From DASXRC01 sp036506495 (GTDB taxonomy: Bacteria > Actinomycetota > Actinomycetes > Mycobacteriales > Micromonosporaceae): a stretch of 64,000 nt of DNA. The position numbers were made by a program, and so were the translations under genes. Below are positions 33,636 through 42,685 of the stretch, piece after piece. Location: positions 1 to 64,000 of the forward strand of contig DASXRQ010000136.1 in the NCBI GenBank assembly GCA_036506495.1, written 5' to 3'. Each line of letters opens with the position of its first letter. Position 1 is the first letter of the stretch. The notes under the pieces were generated by a model. The model made no database searches. It was not told where the DNA came from and was given only the letters and a program-made list of their open reading frames with translations.

Positions 33636-35812
33636 TGGGAGTCTGGCGCGGCCGGCGACGGGTGGCCGAGGGCGCCGAGGTCGGTGCGAGGTCGGGCAAG
33701 AGCGGCCTGTCGCGGCGGCGGTGGCTGGTGGTCGTCGCGGCCACGTTTGTGCTGGTCAACGTGCTCGTCGTGGGCGCATACGTCAACTATCGGTTCGCTC
33801 CGGACAACGAGGAGGTCGCCACCGGCACCGACACCGCGGTTCCGGAGGCAGTGCGAGACGGTGGCCCGGTCGTAGACACCACGAAGGGACGGGTCGTTTC
33901 GCAACGCATGCCGCCCCGGACGATCGCCCTGACCTTCGATGACGGGCCGGATCCTATGTGGACACCGCAGATCCTAAACGTGCTGGCCCGGTACCACGTG
34001 CGCGCGACGTTCTTCGTCATCGGAGCGCAGGTCAGCCGCCATCCTGGGCTGGTGCGGGACATGGTCAGACAGGGCCACGAGGTCGGTGTGCACACGTTCA
34101 CCCATCCGCAACTGGCCGCGCTCGCGCCGTGGCGCCAGCGGCTCGAGTACGCGCAGACCGAGGGTGCCATCGCGTACGCCGCGGGGGTGACCGCGCCGCT
34201 GCTGAGGCTGCCGTACTCCAGCGGGGTCGACTCCCTCGACAAGGCGACCTGGGCCACCGTGAAGCAGGCCGGCCGATGGGGGTTCGTCTCGGTCTTCAAC
34301 GACACCGACAGCCGGGACTGGGCGCGGCCGGGCGTCGATGCGGTGGTCCGCAGTGCGACACCGGACGGCAACCGGGGCGCCGTGGTGCTCATGCACGACG
34401 GTGGCGGGGACCGTGCCGAGACCGTCGCGGCCCTCGACCGGTTCATCCCGGAGATGCGGACGCGCGGCTACCGGTTCACCACAGTCTCGGGCGGGTTGAG
34501 TGGTTCGGTGGCCGGCCTGTCCGGCGACCGGAAGGCCAACCCGGGCATCCTGGTTCGCGGTGCGGTGATCGTGTGGGCGGTGCGGATCGCAGACGGCACG
34601 CTCCGCGTACTGTGGATCATGCTGCTGGTGATCGGGGCGCTCACCCTCGCCCGCACGCTGCTGCTGTTCGGGTTCGCGGTGCGGCACGCGCGGCGGCGGC
34701 GCCGGCCGACCTGGTCCTGGGGTCCGCCGGTTACGGAGCCGGTCACCGTCATCGTGCCGGCCTACAACGAACGGGCGACCATTGCCGCGACCGTGCGGTC
34801 CTTGGCCTCCGGCACCCACCCGAACGTCGAGGTGGTGGTTGTCGACGACGAATCCTCCGACGGCACGGCGGACGAGGTCCAGCGGCTCGGTCTGACCAAC
34901 GTTCGCGTGGTGCGCGTCCCGGCCGGTGGCAAGGCGGCCGCGCTGAACGCCGGACTCGCTCTGGCCAGTCACGACCTCGTCGTCATGGCGGACGCCGACA
35001 CGGTCGTCGAGCCGGACGCGATCCACCGGCTGGTGCAGCCGTTCGCCGACCCGAGCGTGGGCGCCGTGGCCGGCAACGTCAAGGTCGGCAACCGGCGCGG
35101 CGTGCTGGCACGGTGGCAGCACATCGAGTACGTCATCGGGTTCAACCTCGACCGGCGCCTGTACGAGACGTTCGACTGCATGCCGACCGTACCCGGCCCG
35201 CTCGGCGCGTTCCGTCGAGCGGCGGTGCGCGAGGCGGGCGGGCTCAGCCGCTCGACGCTCGCCGAAGACACCGACCTGACCATGGCCGTGCACCGGGCCG
35301 GCTGGCAGGTCGTCTACGAGGACTCCGCCATCGCGCGGACCGAGGCGCCCACCACGATCCGCGAGCTGTGGCGGCAGCGGTACCGGTGGAGCTACGGCAC
35401 CATGCAGGCCATGTGGCGTCACCGGCGCGCGATCGTCGAGCGGGGCCCGTCCGGCCGCTTCGGGCGCCGCGGGCTCCCGTTCATCGCGCTGTTCTCCGTG
35501 GTGCTGCCGCTGTTCGCGCCGGTGCTGGACGTGTTCGCGGTGTACGGCGTGTTCTTCCTCGACCGCATCGAAGCGGGGTTCGCCTGGCTCGCCGTCCTGG
35601 TCATCCAGACCGTGACCGCGGTGCTCGCATTCCGGCTCGACCGCGAACCACTGCGGCCGCTGTGGGCGCTGCCTCTGCAGCAGTTCTTCTACCGGCAGAT
35701 CATGTATCTCGTGCTCGTGCACGCGGCCGCGACCGCGCTGTCCGGCGGTCACCTCAAGTGGCAGAAGCTGCGCCGCACCGGCGAGGTGGCCGCGGAGCCG
35801 TCGCCCGGCTGA
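33635..35812 (+). CDS. Bifunctional polysaccharide deacetylase / processive GT2 glycosyltransferase
   Basis: A 725-residue fusion. After one helix (30-50), a NodB deacetylase domain has FDDGPD (D102/D103) and HTFTH (H153/H157), the metal ligands. A helix around 323-347 leads into a GT2 domain with VPAYNE (375-380), DAD (453-455), ED (544-545) and QRYRW (581-585), the full set of processive chitin/hyaluronan/PNAG-synthase motifs, followed by four more helices. The layout implies polymerisation of an N-acetylated sugar in the cytoplasm and de-N-acetylation outside. Fusions of this kind are known in actinomycetes but little studied. Confidence 0.9.
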   Translation: MGVWRGRRRVAEGAEVGARSGKSGLSRRRWLVVVAATFVLVNVLVVGAYVNYRFAPDNEEVATGTDTAVPEAVRDGGPVVDTTKGRVVSQRMPPRTIALTFDDGPDPMWTPQILNVLARYHVRATFFVIGAQVSRHPGLVRDMVRQGHEVGVHTFTHPQLAALAPWRQRLEYAQTEGAIAYAAGVTAPLLRLPYSSGVDSLDKATWATVKQAGRWGFVSVFNDTDSRDWARPGVDAVVRSATPDGNRGAVVLMHDGGGDRAETVAALDRFIPEMRTRGYRFTTVSGGLSGSVAGLSGDRKANPGILVRGAVIVWAVRIADGTLRVLWIMLLVIGALTLARTLLLFGFAVRHARRRRRPTWSWGPPVTEPVTVIVPAYNERATIAATVRSLASGTHPNVEVVVVDDESSDGTADEVQRLGLTNVRVVRVPAGGKAAALNAGLALASHDLVVMADADTVVEPDAIHRLVQPFADPSVGAVAGNVKVGNRRGVLARWQHIEYVIGFNLDRRLYETFDCMPTVPGPLGAFRRAAVREAGGLSRSTLAEDTDLTMAVHRAGWQVVYEDSAIARTEAPTTIRELWRQRYRWSYGTMQAMWRHRRAIVERGPSGRFGRRGLPFIALFSVVLPLFAPVLDVFAVYGVFFLDRIEAGFAWLAVLVIQTVTAVLAFRLDREPLRPLWALPLQQFFYRQIMYLVLVHAAATALSGGHLKWQKLRRTGEVAAEPSPG

Positions 35813-35815
35813 GAC

Positions 35816-36688
35816 CTAGCGATCGGCGACGGCGACGCGCCCGGTCCGCAACGAACGGCGTTGCCGCACCGAGAGGTTCAGGCCCTCGGCGAGGGTGACC
35901 AGGTCGTCGTCGCCCCGGACGCTGAACCCGTGCGCGCCGAGCAGCCCACGCATCGCGGTGGGTGTCCAGGACGAGCGTCTGGGCTCGGTCGCCCACGGGC
36001 TCGGGCGCCGTGCCAACGCGGTCATCGCCCGTGCCGCCAGCCTTCCGACGGCGGCGGACAGGGCCGGCGACTGGTAGTTGACGACCAGCCGGCTGCCCTC
36101 CGCTGACCGACCGGCCACCGCGTTCACGGTGGCGGCGACCTCGGCCCGGCCGAGGTACGGCACGACGCCTTCCCAGATCCACGTCGTCGCCACCGTGTCC
36201 CGATGGCCCGCGGACGCCAGGGCCACGTCCAGCCGGTCGCGCGTGAGGTCGACCGGGACGAACCGCAGCGCCACGGCCAGCGGCCGAAGCGCTCCAACCC
36301 GCTCGCGCTTGTCCAGTTGCGACGCCGGGTGGTCGACCTCGAACACCCCGACGTCGGCCAGTTCCGGCATCCGCCACGCCCGTCCGTCCAGGCCGGCACC
36401 CATGATCACTAGCTGCGGTGCGAGTCGCGCACGGACCGCCTCGTCGATGGCGACCGTACGCGGCACGATCACTTCCGAGCTGGCCCGCACCATCTCGAAC
36501 TCGACCCGCTCGCTCCAGCCCCGCGGCGGGACACCCTCGCGTACCCGCTGCACGGCGACCCGCTCGTCGTCGCGCAGCAGCGCCGTGGCTGTCGGGTCGG
36601 CGAACCGGCCGGGAGCGATGCGCCCATGTGCGGCGGCGCGGCCCTGGCACACGAGCACCGCGGTGCGGCTCGCCCGGTTCGCGTCCAT
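35816..36688 (-). CDS. Class I SAM-dependent methyltransferase, LCM/COG3315 family
   Basis: A 290-residue methyltransferase of the leucine-carboxyl-methyltransferase-like group frequently labelled as polyketide O-methyltransferases. Motifs: NRASRTAVLVCQGRA at the N-terminus, QLVIMGAGLDGRAWRM (SAM motif I) and VFEVDHPASQLDKRERV (motif II), WIWEGVVPYL. ATG at 36688 is preferred; an upstream ATG at 36748 would extend translation into the hairpin doublet. It converges on the GT2/deacetylase gene with 3 bp between stops. Confidence 0.85.
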   Translation of the reverse strand: MDANRASRTAVLVCQGRAAAHGRIAPGRFADPTATALLRDDERVAVQRVREGVPPRGWSERVEFEMVRASSEVIVPRTVAIDEAVRARLAPQLVIMGAGLDGRAWRMPELADVGVFEVDHPASQLDKRERVGALRPLAVALRFVPVDLTRDRLDVALASAGHRDTVATTWIWEGVVPYLGRAEVAATVNAVAGRSAEGSRLVVNYQSPALSAAVGRLAARAMTALARRPSPWATEPRRSSWTPTAMRGLLGAHGFSVRGDDDLVTLAEGLNLSVRQRRSLRTGRVAVADR

Positions 36689-36724
36689 CGCCCATCCCCG
36701 TCGGTCTGCTCCCGGCCGCTCTGA

Positions 36725-36787
36725 CCCAACTTCGTCGAAGTCGGGCACTCCGCCAACCGTTCATACCCCAACTTCGACGAAGTTGGG
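36725..36787. repeat. Hairpin doublet, copy 2
   Basis: Hairpins CCCAACTTCGTCGAAGTCGGG (36725-36745) and CCCAACTTCGACGAAGTTGGG (within 36766-36787), centres about 41 bp apart. The stem differs from copy 1 by a paired change (C-G to T-A at the base next to the loop), so pairing is preserved. This copy is in a divergent intergenic region, between the methyltransferase start and the GT2-methyltransferase start, so it is not a terminator for either gene. Confidence 0.8.
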
Positions 36788-36908
36788 TGCGGGGGCGGCG
36801 GGCGGGCTGCGGCGGCGGGCGGCTGCCCGGGGGCGGCGGGCGCGACGCCAGGCTAGGGTGGCTGCGACGACGCCGGCCGGAACCGGTCGCCGAGGCTCTG
36901 GAGACGAC

Positions 36909-38375
36909 GTGCAGGGTTCGCGCGAACAATCCCCGCGAATCGGGATCCTCGTGGTCGCCTACAACGCGGCCTCCACGCTGTCGGCGACGCTGGACCGGAT
37001 CCCGCAGGACTTCCGGGACAAGATCGACGAAGTCATCATCCTCGACGACGCCAGCCACGACGGCACGTTCGTATACGGACAGAGCTGGGCGAAGCGGTCC
37101 GACACGCCGCGCACGCTCGTCATCCGGCACACCAAGAACCTGGGCTACGGCGGCAACCAGAAGGCCGCGTACGCGCGGGCGATGGAGCGCCGCCTGGACA
37201 TCGTCGTCCTGCTGCACGGTGACGGACAGTACGCGCCGGAGATACTGCCGGAAATGATCGCCCCGCTGGAGCGGGGGGAGTGCGACGCCGTGTTCGGCTC
37301 GCGGATGATGGACAAGGGCGCCGCGCGGCGGGGCGGTATGCCGCTCTACAAGCGGCTAGGCAACCGCATCCTGACCAGGTTCGAGAACCGGATGCTCGGC
37401 ACGAACCTGACCGAGTTCCACTCCGGGTACCGGGCGTACAGCGTCAACGCCCTCCGCGAGATCCCGCTCGAAAACAACCACGACGGGTTCGACTTCGACA
37501 CCCAGATCATCGTGCAGCTGCTGCACGCCGGAAAGCGGATCGTGGAGATTCCGATCCCGACGTACTACGGCGACGAGATCTGCTACGTCGACGGGATGCG
37601 GTACGCGCGGGATGTCGTCCGCGACATCCTCGAGTACAAGCTGGCGGCCAAGGGCTTCGGCACCGCCGAATGGGTCGAGAAGCCGAATGAGTACGCGTTC
37701 AAGGACGGCGACGGCACCTCGCACGCGATGATGTTGCAGATGATCGAGGGCCTGCCGCCGTCGCGGATCCTCGACGTCGGCTGCTCCGGGGGCTTGCTCG
37801 CCGAGCATTTGCGGGCGCGCGGTCACCGGGTGACCGGTGTCGACTGTCTGGAGATCCCCGGCGTCCGCGAGCGCACCGACGACTTCGTCCTCGCGGACCT
37901 CAACTACGGGCTACCCGCCGAGGTCGGCGACGGCTACGACGCCGTGATCGCCGGCGACATCATCGAGCACCTGATCCGACCGGGCGACGCGCTGCGCGAG
38001 ATGCGCCGCGTGCTGCGCCCGGATGGGCAGGTCCTGGTCTCCGTGCCCAACTTCGGCCACTGGTATCCCCGCGTCCGCGTGGTGCTCGGTCAGTTCGGTT
38101 ACGACCGGCGAGGCATCCTGGACGACACGCACCTCCGGTTCTTCACGAGGTCGATGCTGCGACGGCTGGCCCGCGACTGCGGCTTCGACATTCTCGAGGA
38201 GCGGGCGACCGGCCTGCCGCTGGGCGTGATCTCGGAAGCCGACGACCGGCGGCTGCGTACGGTCCGGAGCGTCGACGGCGCCCTGGTCCGGATTCGGCCG
38301 ACATTTTTCGGCTATCAGTTCATCCTGCGCCTCACCCCGCATGCCGAGGAGGCTCTGGTTGTCGAAGGCAGCTGA
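36909..38375 (+). CDS. GT2 glycosyltransferase - SAM methyltransferase fusion
   Basis: A 488-residue two-domain protein. Residues about 10-235 are a dolichol-phosphate-mannose-synthase-like GT2 domain (VVAYNAASTL, ILDDASHDGT, LLHGDGQYAPE). Residues about 265-420 are a class I methyltransferase (SAM motif ILDVGCSGG at 287-295, VIAGDIIEHL, VLVSVPNFGHWYPRV). GTG at 36909 is chosen because upstream codons run into the divergent region. Probably transfers a sugar to polyprenyl phosphate or a glycan and methylates a product. Followed by an SMR/EamA-type carrier that could flip the lipid-linked sugar. Confidence 0.88.
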   Translation: MQGSREQSPRIGILVVAYNAASTLSATLDRIPQDFRDKIDEVIILDDASHDGTFVYGQSWAKRSDTPRTLVIRHTKNLGYGGNQKAAYARAMERRLDIVVLLHGDGQYAPEILPEMIAPLERGECDAVFGSRMMDKGAARRGGMPLYKRLGNRILTRFENRMLGTNLTEFHSGYRAYSVNALREIPLENNHDGFDFDTQIIVQLLHAGKRIVEIPIPTYYGDEICYVDGMRYARDVVRDILEYKLAAKGFGTAEWVEKPNEYAFKDGDGTSHAMMLQMIEGLPPSRILDVGCSGGLLAEHLRARGHRVTGVDCLEIPGVRERTDDFVLADLNYGLPAEVGDGYDAVIAGDIIEHLIRPGDALREMRRVLRPDGQVLVSVPNFGHWYPRVRVVLGQFGYDRRGILDDTHLRFFTRSMLRRLARDCGFDILEERATGLPLGVISEADDRRLRTVRSVDGALVRIRPTFFGYQFILRLTPHAEEALVVEGS

Positions 38376-38427
38376 GTCGGACTCCGGCGCTGGCCGGGGG
38401 CACGACGGGAGGTCCGGAAGGAGCAAG

Positions 38428-38802
38428 GTGTCGCTGGCCAACCTGGCGCTGCTGCTGTTCGCGGTCGGGTCGGCCGCGACCGGGCAGGTTCTGCTCAAGC
38501 ATGGGATGCAGACGGCTGTGAAGCGGGTCGCCGAGACGAAGGGCTCGCTGGCCTTCGCCGCCGCGACGTCGCCGTGGGTGCTGCTGGGGCTTACGGTCTT
38601 CGCGGTCTCCGCCGTCGCCTGGCTGACGACCCTCAGCCGGGTGCCGCTCAGCATCGCGTACCCGTTCAACGCCCTCGGCTACCTCGCGATCCTGACCGCC
38701 AGCGTGGTCGTGCTGCACGAGCGGGCGAACCTGTGGACGTGGCTCGGGTCCACCTGCGTGGTGGTCGGACTCATCATCGTGGTGACCACGAGGCCGGCAT
38801 AG
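38428..38802 (+). CDS. SMR/EamA-type small membrane carrier (putative lipid-linked sugar flippase)
   Basis: A 124-residue four-helix protein of the DMT superfamily, similar in size and pattern to EmrE/ArnE-type proteins (LSIAYPFNALGYLAIL, LHERANLWTWLGSTCVVVG). GTG at 38428 is preferred for the GGAAGGAGC ribosome-binding site just upstream; an ATG at 38341 would overlap the GT2 gene. Next to a polyprenyl-phosphate-type GT2, an ArnE/F-like flippase role is the natural guess; drug export is the alternative. Confidence 0.75.
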   Translation: MSLANLALLLFAVGSAATGQVLLKHGMQTAVKRVAETKGSLAFAAATSPWVLLGLTVFAVSAVAWLTTLSRVPLSIAYPFNALGYLAILTASVVVLHERANLWTWLGSTCVVVGLIIVVTTRPA

Positions 38803-38805
38803 GGC

Positions 38806-38881
38806 CGCGGCCGGCCGACCGGCGCGGCCGGCCGACCGCCGCGGCGGGCCGAGCGGCGCGGCGGGCCGACCGGCGCGGCCG
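38806..38881. repeat. GC-rich 17-bp tandem repeat (4.5 copies)
   Basis: Units starting CGCGGC at 38806, 38823, 38840 and 38857, consensus CGCGGCSGGCCGASCGS, with a partial fifth copy at 38874-38881. It fills the gap between two convergent genes. Only C/G exchanges distinguish the copies. It may act in transcription termination or be simple slippage DNA. Confidence 0.8.
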
Positions 38882-38889
38882 TCACGTCC

Positions 38890-41181
38890 TCACCGCAGCT
38901 CGTAGACCGCCACTCGGGCATTCTCGAACCGCAGGTCCGCCAGCGACTCCAGAACGGGGGACACGGGTCCCACGCTGCGGTCGGCGACCAGGTACCGGAC
39001 CCGGTAGCGCTGTCGCAGGTCGCGGAGCTTGTTCGCATCGGGGTCGGTGAACGCCTCGTCGTTGAGTCTGAGCCGCTCCGGGTCCCAGAACGGGCGCTCG
39101 GGTCCGGGTAGCTGCATCCGCGGCGAGAAGTCCCACCCCTCCACCAGCACCGAGCGCTCCGCGTACGCGGCCAACCACATCGAGGCCGGGTCACACCGAC
39201 TCAGACTCCACTGTAGACAGTGCATGTTGGTCGCCACGATGTCGTCGGGCCGGCTGTGGTCGCGTACCCAGCGGGCTGCCTCGACCCGGGAACGCGGAAG
39301 CACGATGGTGAAGTACGGGCCGCCGTTGGGGGCTTGAATCGACTTGTACATGTCCATGATGAGGCCGGGTGCGCCGAAGACCAGCACGCCGGTGAGGGCG
39401 ATGACGCCACCCCGGCCGAGCAGACCGGGCCATACGCGGGTCACCAGCGGCCACATCGCCACGATCACCAGGCCCAGCAAGGTGAACGCGAGCGACCACG
39501 CGAGCAGCGGTAGCAGTGGGCCGTACGGTTCGGTCGACGGCGGAGCGGGGCTCGCGACGCCCAGCTGAACCAAGATCAGGGCTCCGGCGAACACGGCGGC
39601 ACCGGCCGCGAGTGCCACCTTCGTCCGCGCCGTCGGGTGGGCGCGGTCGAGGACCATCGCGTACCCCCACGCCGACAGGATCACCCCGAACGCGAAGCCG
39701 ACCCGGGTGAAGTACTGCTGGCCGCCGCGGGCCTGGTCGAAAACCAGGTACAGCAGCGGGCCACCGAGTGCGCCTCCCAGCAGCAGCACCTGGACCGGAT
39801 CGAGGCGGCCCCGGCGTAGCCAGACCAGCGCGAGGATGCCCGCGGTCCGCAACTGCATGTTGAGGTAGAAGGCTAGGAATACGACCAGGACGACCAGCGG
39901 CCGCGGCCAGCCGGGTGCGTCGGTGACGGAATTCCAGTACTTCGACACGTCCGTGAGCGGCTTGAGGCGTACGCCATAGGTCTGGAAGTGGAACAGCACC
40001 GCGGTGGCCAACAGCTGCGTGACCGCGGCCAGGCCGAGCGCCGCCACCACCCGCCACGGCACCGCCCTGCGCGCCACGCCCAGGATCACCGCGGTGAATC
40101 CGAGCGCGGCCAACACCACGGGCAACGTGCTGGCCTTGGCGCCCGCCGACGTGAGCAGGAGCAGGCCGGCCAGCGTGAACGCTCCGGGCGTCCCGAGCGG
40201 CGGTACCCGGCTGGCGGCCGTCCTGCCGACGATCTCCGCGAGCGCGGCGATCAGGGCGATCACGAGCACCCAGCTGTAGATCATCGACATGCCGTGCCAC
40301 ACGACGAACGTCGCCTGGGTGCCGAACGGCGCGGTGACCGGGTGGGTGAAGTTGACCTCGCCGATGACGAAGAACAGGACCGCCGCGCCCGCGCCCACGT
40401 ACGGGCGACCGCTGATCCGCCAGCCGACGACCGCGGTGAGCACGATCGCCAAGGCGCACAGGGCCGGGATCGCCAGCCGCATCGCAACCACGGGCAGGTC
40501 GATGTGGGCGATCAGGCTGGTTACCGCCATGTGCGTCTGGGCGAACCAGTGGTAATACAACGGCTCGTCGGCGACGTGCGGATACTCGGGCGGGAAGGTG
40601 TGCTTAGCCTCGCCCGCGACGGAGAGCAGGTACGCCAGGTCCAGGTACTGCCGCGTGTTCTCCGACGTCGGCAGGATCGGATTGCGCTCGAGGAACACCG
40701 CCGACAGATACCAGGTGAAGAACACCACCGTCCCGGCCACGACCCACGACCAGCCGACCGGAGTCGACTGGTAGTCGCGTACGAACCAGTGCCGCCGCAG
40801 CGCCGGCACCGTCGCGAACGGACCGATCACCGCGAGCGGCCAGAGCCACAGCCATCCCTGAAGACCGGCGACCGAGAACGCCGCCCAGCCCGCAATCTCC
40901 AGCGCCAGGCCCACCGCGAGGCCCATGGCGACGTCTTCGACGAACGTGTGCGGAGTGCGTCGCAGCGATCGGTACACGAGCGTGCCCGGCAGCGCGACGG
41001 CCAGAGTTGCGTACGCCGCGTACCGCGCCAGGTCCCACCACGACGTGTCCGCCGCGACCAGGATGACAACGACCGCCACCAGGGCGGACCCGAGCGGCAG
41101 CCAGCGTCGGCCCGGCGCCGCCCGGCCAGCGGTGCGTGACGTTTCGGCGGGCTCCGTGTCATGTCCCAGAGCCGCCGTCAT
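38890..41181 (-). CDS. Large polytopic membrane protein, GT-C-like
   Basis: A 763-residue protein with about 14-16 hydrophobic segments and a C-terminal soluble part of about 130 residues (from SRVEAARWVRDHSRPDDIVA), an arrangement shared by GT-C glycosyltransferases that use polyprenyl-linked sugars. An early loop has HTFPPEYPHVADEPLYYHWF, a His/Glu/Asp-rich extracytoplasmic loop of the type that carries catalytic acids. No closer family name is justified. ATG at 41181 follows GGGGGAGG. Its position beside GT2-MT and the flippase-like gene supports a surface-glycan role. Confidence 0.75.
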   Translation of the reverse strand: MTAALGHDTEPAETSRTAGRAAPGRRWLPLGSALVAVVVILVAADTSWWDLARYAAYATLAVALPGTLVYRSLRRTPHTFVEDVAMGLAVGLALEIAGWAAFSVAGLQGWLWLWPLAVIGPFATVPALRRHWFVRDYQSTPVGWSWVVAGTVVFFTWYLSAVFLERNPILPTSENTRQYLDLAYLLSVAGEAKHTFPPEYPHVADEPLYYHWFAQTHMAVTSLIAHIDLPVVAMRLAIPALCALAIVLTAVVGWRISGRPYVGAGAAVLFFVIGEVNFTHPVTAPFGTQATFVVWHGMSMIYSWVLVIALIAALAEIVGRTAASRVPPLGTPGAFTLAGLLLLTSAGAKASTLPVVLAALGFTAVILGVARRAVPWRVVAALGLAAVTQLLATAVLFHFQTYGVRLKPLTDVSKYWNSVTDAPGWPRPLVVLVVFLAFYLNMQLRTAGILALVWLRRGRLDPVQVLLLGGALGGPLLYLVFDQARGGQQYFTRVGFAFGVILSAWGYAMVLDRAHPTARTKVALAAGAAVFAGALILVQLGVASPAPPSTEPYGPLLPLLAWSLAFTLLGLVIVAMWPLVTRVWPGLLGRGGVIALTGVLVFGAPGLIMDMYKSIQAPNGGPYFTIVLPRSRVEAARWVRDHSRPDDIVATNMHCLQWSLSRCDPASMWLAAYAERSVLVEGWDFSPRMQLPGPERPFWDPERLRLNDEAFTDPDANKLRDLRQRYRVRYLVADRSVGPVSPVLESLADLRFENARVAVYELR

Positions 41182-41295
41182 CGAGCCTCCCCCGCCTCGT
41201 GGACCTACCCGCCGCATCCTACGTGCCGGCCGAATCGGGGCAAATGGCGTCGGCCGAGGGCGCTCTCACGGCTGGCTGCCGGCAGGTATGCCGGG

Positions 41296-42030
41296 TTAGC
41301 CGTACGCGGCGTCGACGTCGCCCGTGCCGGCATCGAGCACCAGTTGCCGATCGGCGGCCGGATCCCGGGTGAGCCGTATCCGCTGGTCGCCGGTGCCGAC
41401 CTGGCTGCTCACCCGGTAGCTGGTGCCGGCCGGCAACCGTATCCGCACGTCGCCGGTCCCGGCGCTGGCGCTGACCTGGCGTGGTGCAGTGGCGAACCGC
41501 AGCACAATGTTCCCCGTCCCCGCCCGCGCCCTGACCTCGGCGCAGGCGAGCCCGGTCGTGTCGATGTCGCCGGTGCCGCTCTCCAGCGACAGGGTGCCCT
41601 GGGCGCCGCTGACGTGGATGTCGCCCGTGCCGCTGCTTGCCTCGATGGCGGTGTTCGGCGGTACCGCGAGCGTTAGGTCCACCCGGCACCCGGCACCGAG
41701 GCTGATCTCGGGACACCGGGTCGTGACGCGCAAGGTGTCCCCGTCCCACGCCTCGGTGACTCGTGGCTTGCCGAAGGACCAGACCAAGTGCCGGGTGATG
41801 GCGACCATCGCGTCCGCGCCGGGCGAGACCCGGATGTCACCCGTTCCGGAGTTGATGACGACCCTAGCGACCCGGTGGTGGTAGGTCTGCTTCTGGGTTT
41901 GTGACTGTCTCGCGAGCCACGACGCTGCGCTGGCGGTGCCGGCGGCGAGCACCAGCACAGCGAATATCGAGCCGATGACAAGCCACCAGCGTCGGCCCGA
42001 CACTCGGCCGGGCGTTGCGGTCAGGGTCAT
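41296..42030 (-). CDS. DUF4097-like surface beta-repeat protein
   Basis: A 244-residue protein with one N-terminal membrane helix (about 14-36) and an extracellular right-handed beta-helix-like domain. The repeat S/A-GTGD-I/V recurs seven times (SGTGDIRV, SGTGDIHV, SGTGDIDT, AGTGNIVL, AGTGDVRI, VGTGDQRI, AGTGDVDA), each about 18-35 residues apart. This is typical of DUF4097. It is encoded directly downstream of a two-component pair, so it may be a target or sensor accessory. Function unknown. Confidence 0.8.
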   Translation of the reverse strand: MTLTATPGRVSGRRWWLVIGSIFAVLVLAAGTASAASWLARQSQTQKQTYHHRVARVVINSGTGDIRVSPGADAMVAITRHLVWSFGKPRVTEAWDGDTLRVTTRCPEISLGAGCRVDLTLAVPPNTAIEASSGTGDIHVSGAQGTLSLESGTGDIDTTGLACAEVRARAGTGNIVLRFATAPRQVSASAGTGDVRIRLPAGTSYRVSSQVGTGDQRIRLTRDPAADRQLVLDAGTGDVDAAYG

Positions 42031-42042
42031 TTTCGGCCTCCC

Positions 42043-42685
42043 TCAGACGCCGAGGAACCGCAGCACGGCCAGCACCCGTCGGTGGTCGTTGTCGGCGGGT
42101 GGCAGGTCTAGCTTGGCGAAGAGGTTGTTCACGTGCTTCTCGACCGCGCTGGCGCTGATCGTCAGGCCGGTGGCGATGCCGGAGTTGGACCGCCCCTCGG
42201 CCATCAGGCGCAGCACGTCCCATTCCCGCGGGGTCAGCCGCTCCAGGGGCTGAATGCGCCTGCGCACCAGCAGCTGCGCGACCACCTCGGGGTCCAGCGC
42301 GGCGCCGCCGCCGGCCACCCGCCGCAGCGCGTCGAGGAACTCGGTCACGTCCGCGACACGGTCCTTGAGCAGGTACCCGATGCCGCTGGTCTCGCCGGAG
42401 AGCAGTTCGGTGGCGTACCGCTCCTCGACGTACTGGGAGAGCACCAGGATGGCAACGTCGGGCCACCGGTGGGCGCAGGACCAGCGCGGCGCGCAGGCCT
42501 TCGTCGGTGTGCGTCGGCGGCATCCGGACGTCGACTATCACCACATCGGGCTGGTCCGCCTCGACGGCTCGCAACAGGTCCTCGGCGTCGCCGACGGCCG
42601 CGACCACCTCCGCGCCGGCCTCGGTGAGCAGGCGAACCAGCCCCTCGCGCAGCAGCACCGAATCCTCGGCGATCACCGCGCGCAT
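42043..42685 (-). pseudogene. NarL/LuxR-type response regulator, frameshifted
   Basis: ATG at 42685 begins a receiver domain: RAVIAEDSVLLREGLVRLL, phosphoacceptor Asp in DVVIVDVRMPPTHTDEG. After GLRAALVLR the frame is lost. The rest of the domain follows one frame over, beginning HRWPDVAILVLSQYVEERYA, then a LuxR DNA-binding domain (LTPREWDVLRLMAEGRSNSG, ISASAVEKHVNNLFAKL) to the stop at 42043. One extra base in a C3 run (plus-strand GGG at 42471-42473) accounts for it. As read, no full regulator is made. The partner kinase overlaps the start by 13 bp and is intact, so sequencing error must be excluded. Confidence 0.85.

Noticed and set aside
36078..36908. 277-codon N-terminal extension of the GT2-methyltransferase gene
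   Set aside because: It runs antisense through the LCM-type methyltransferase gene and the hairpin doublet; the GT2 domain begins at the GTG at 36909.
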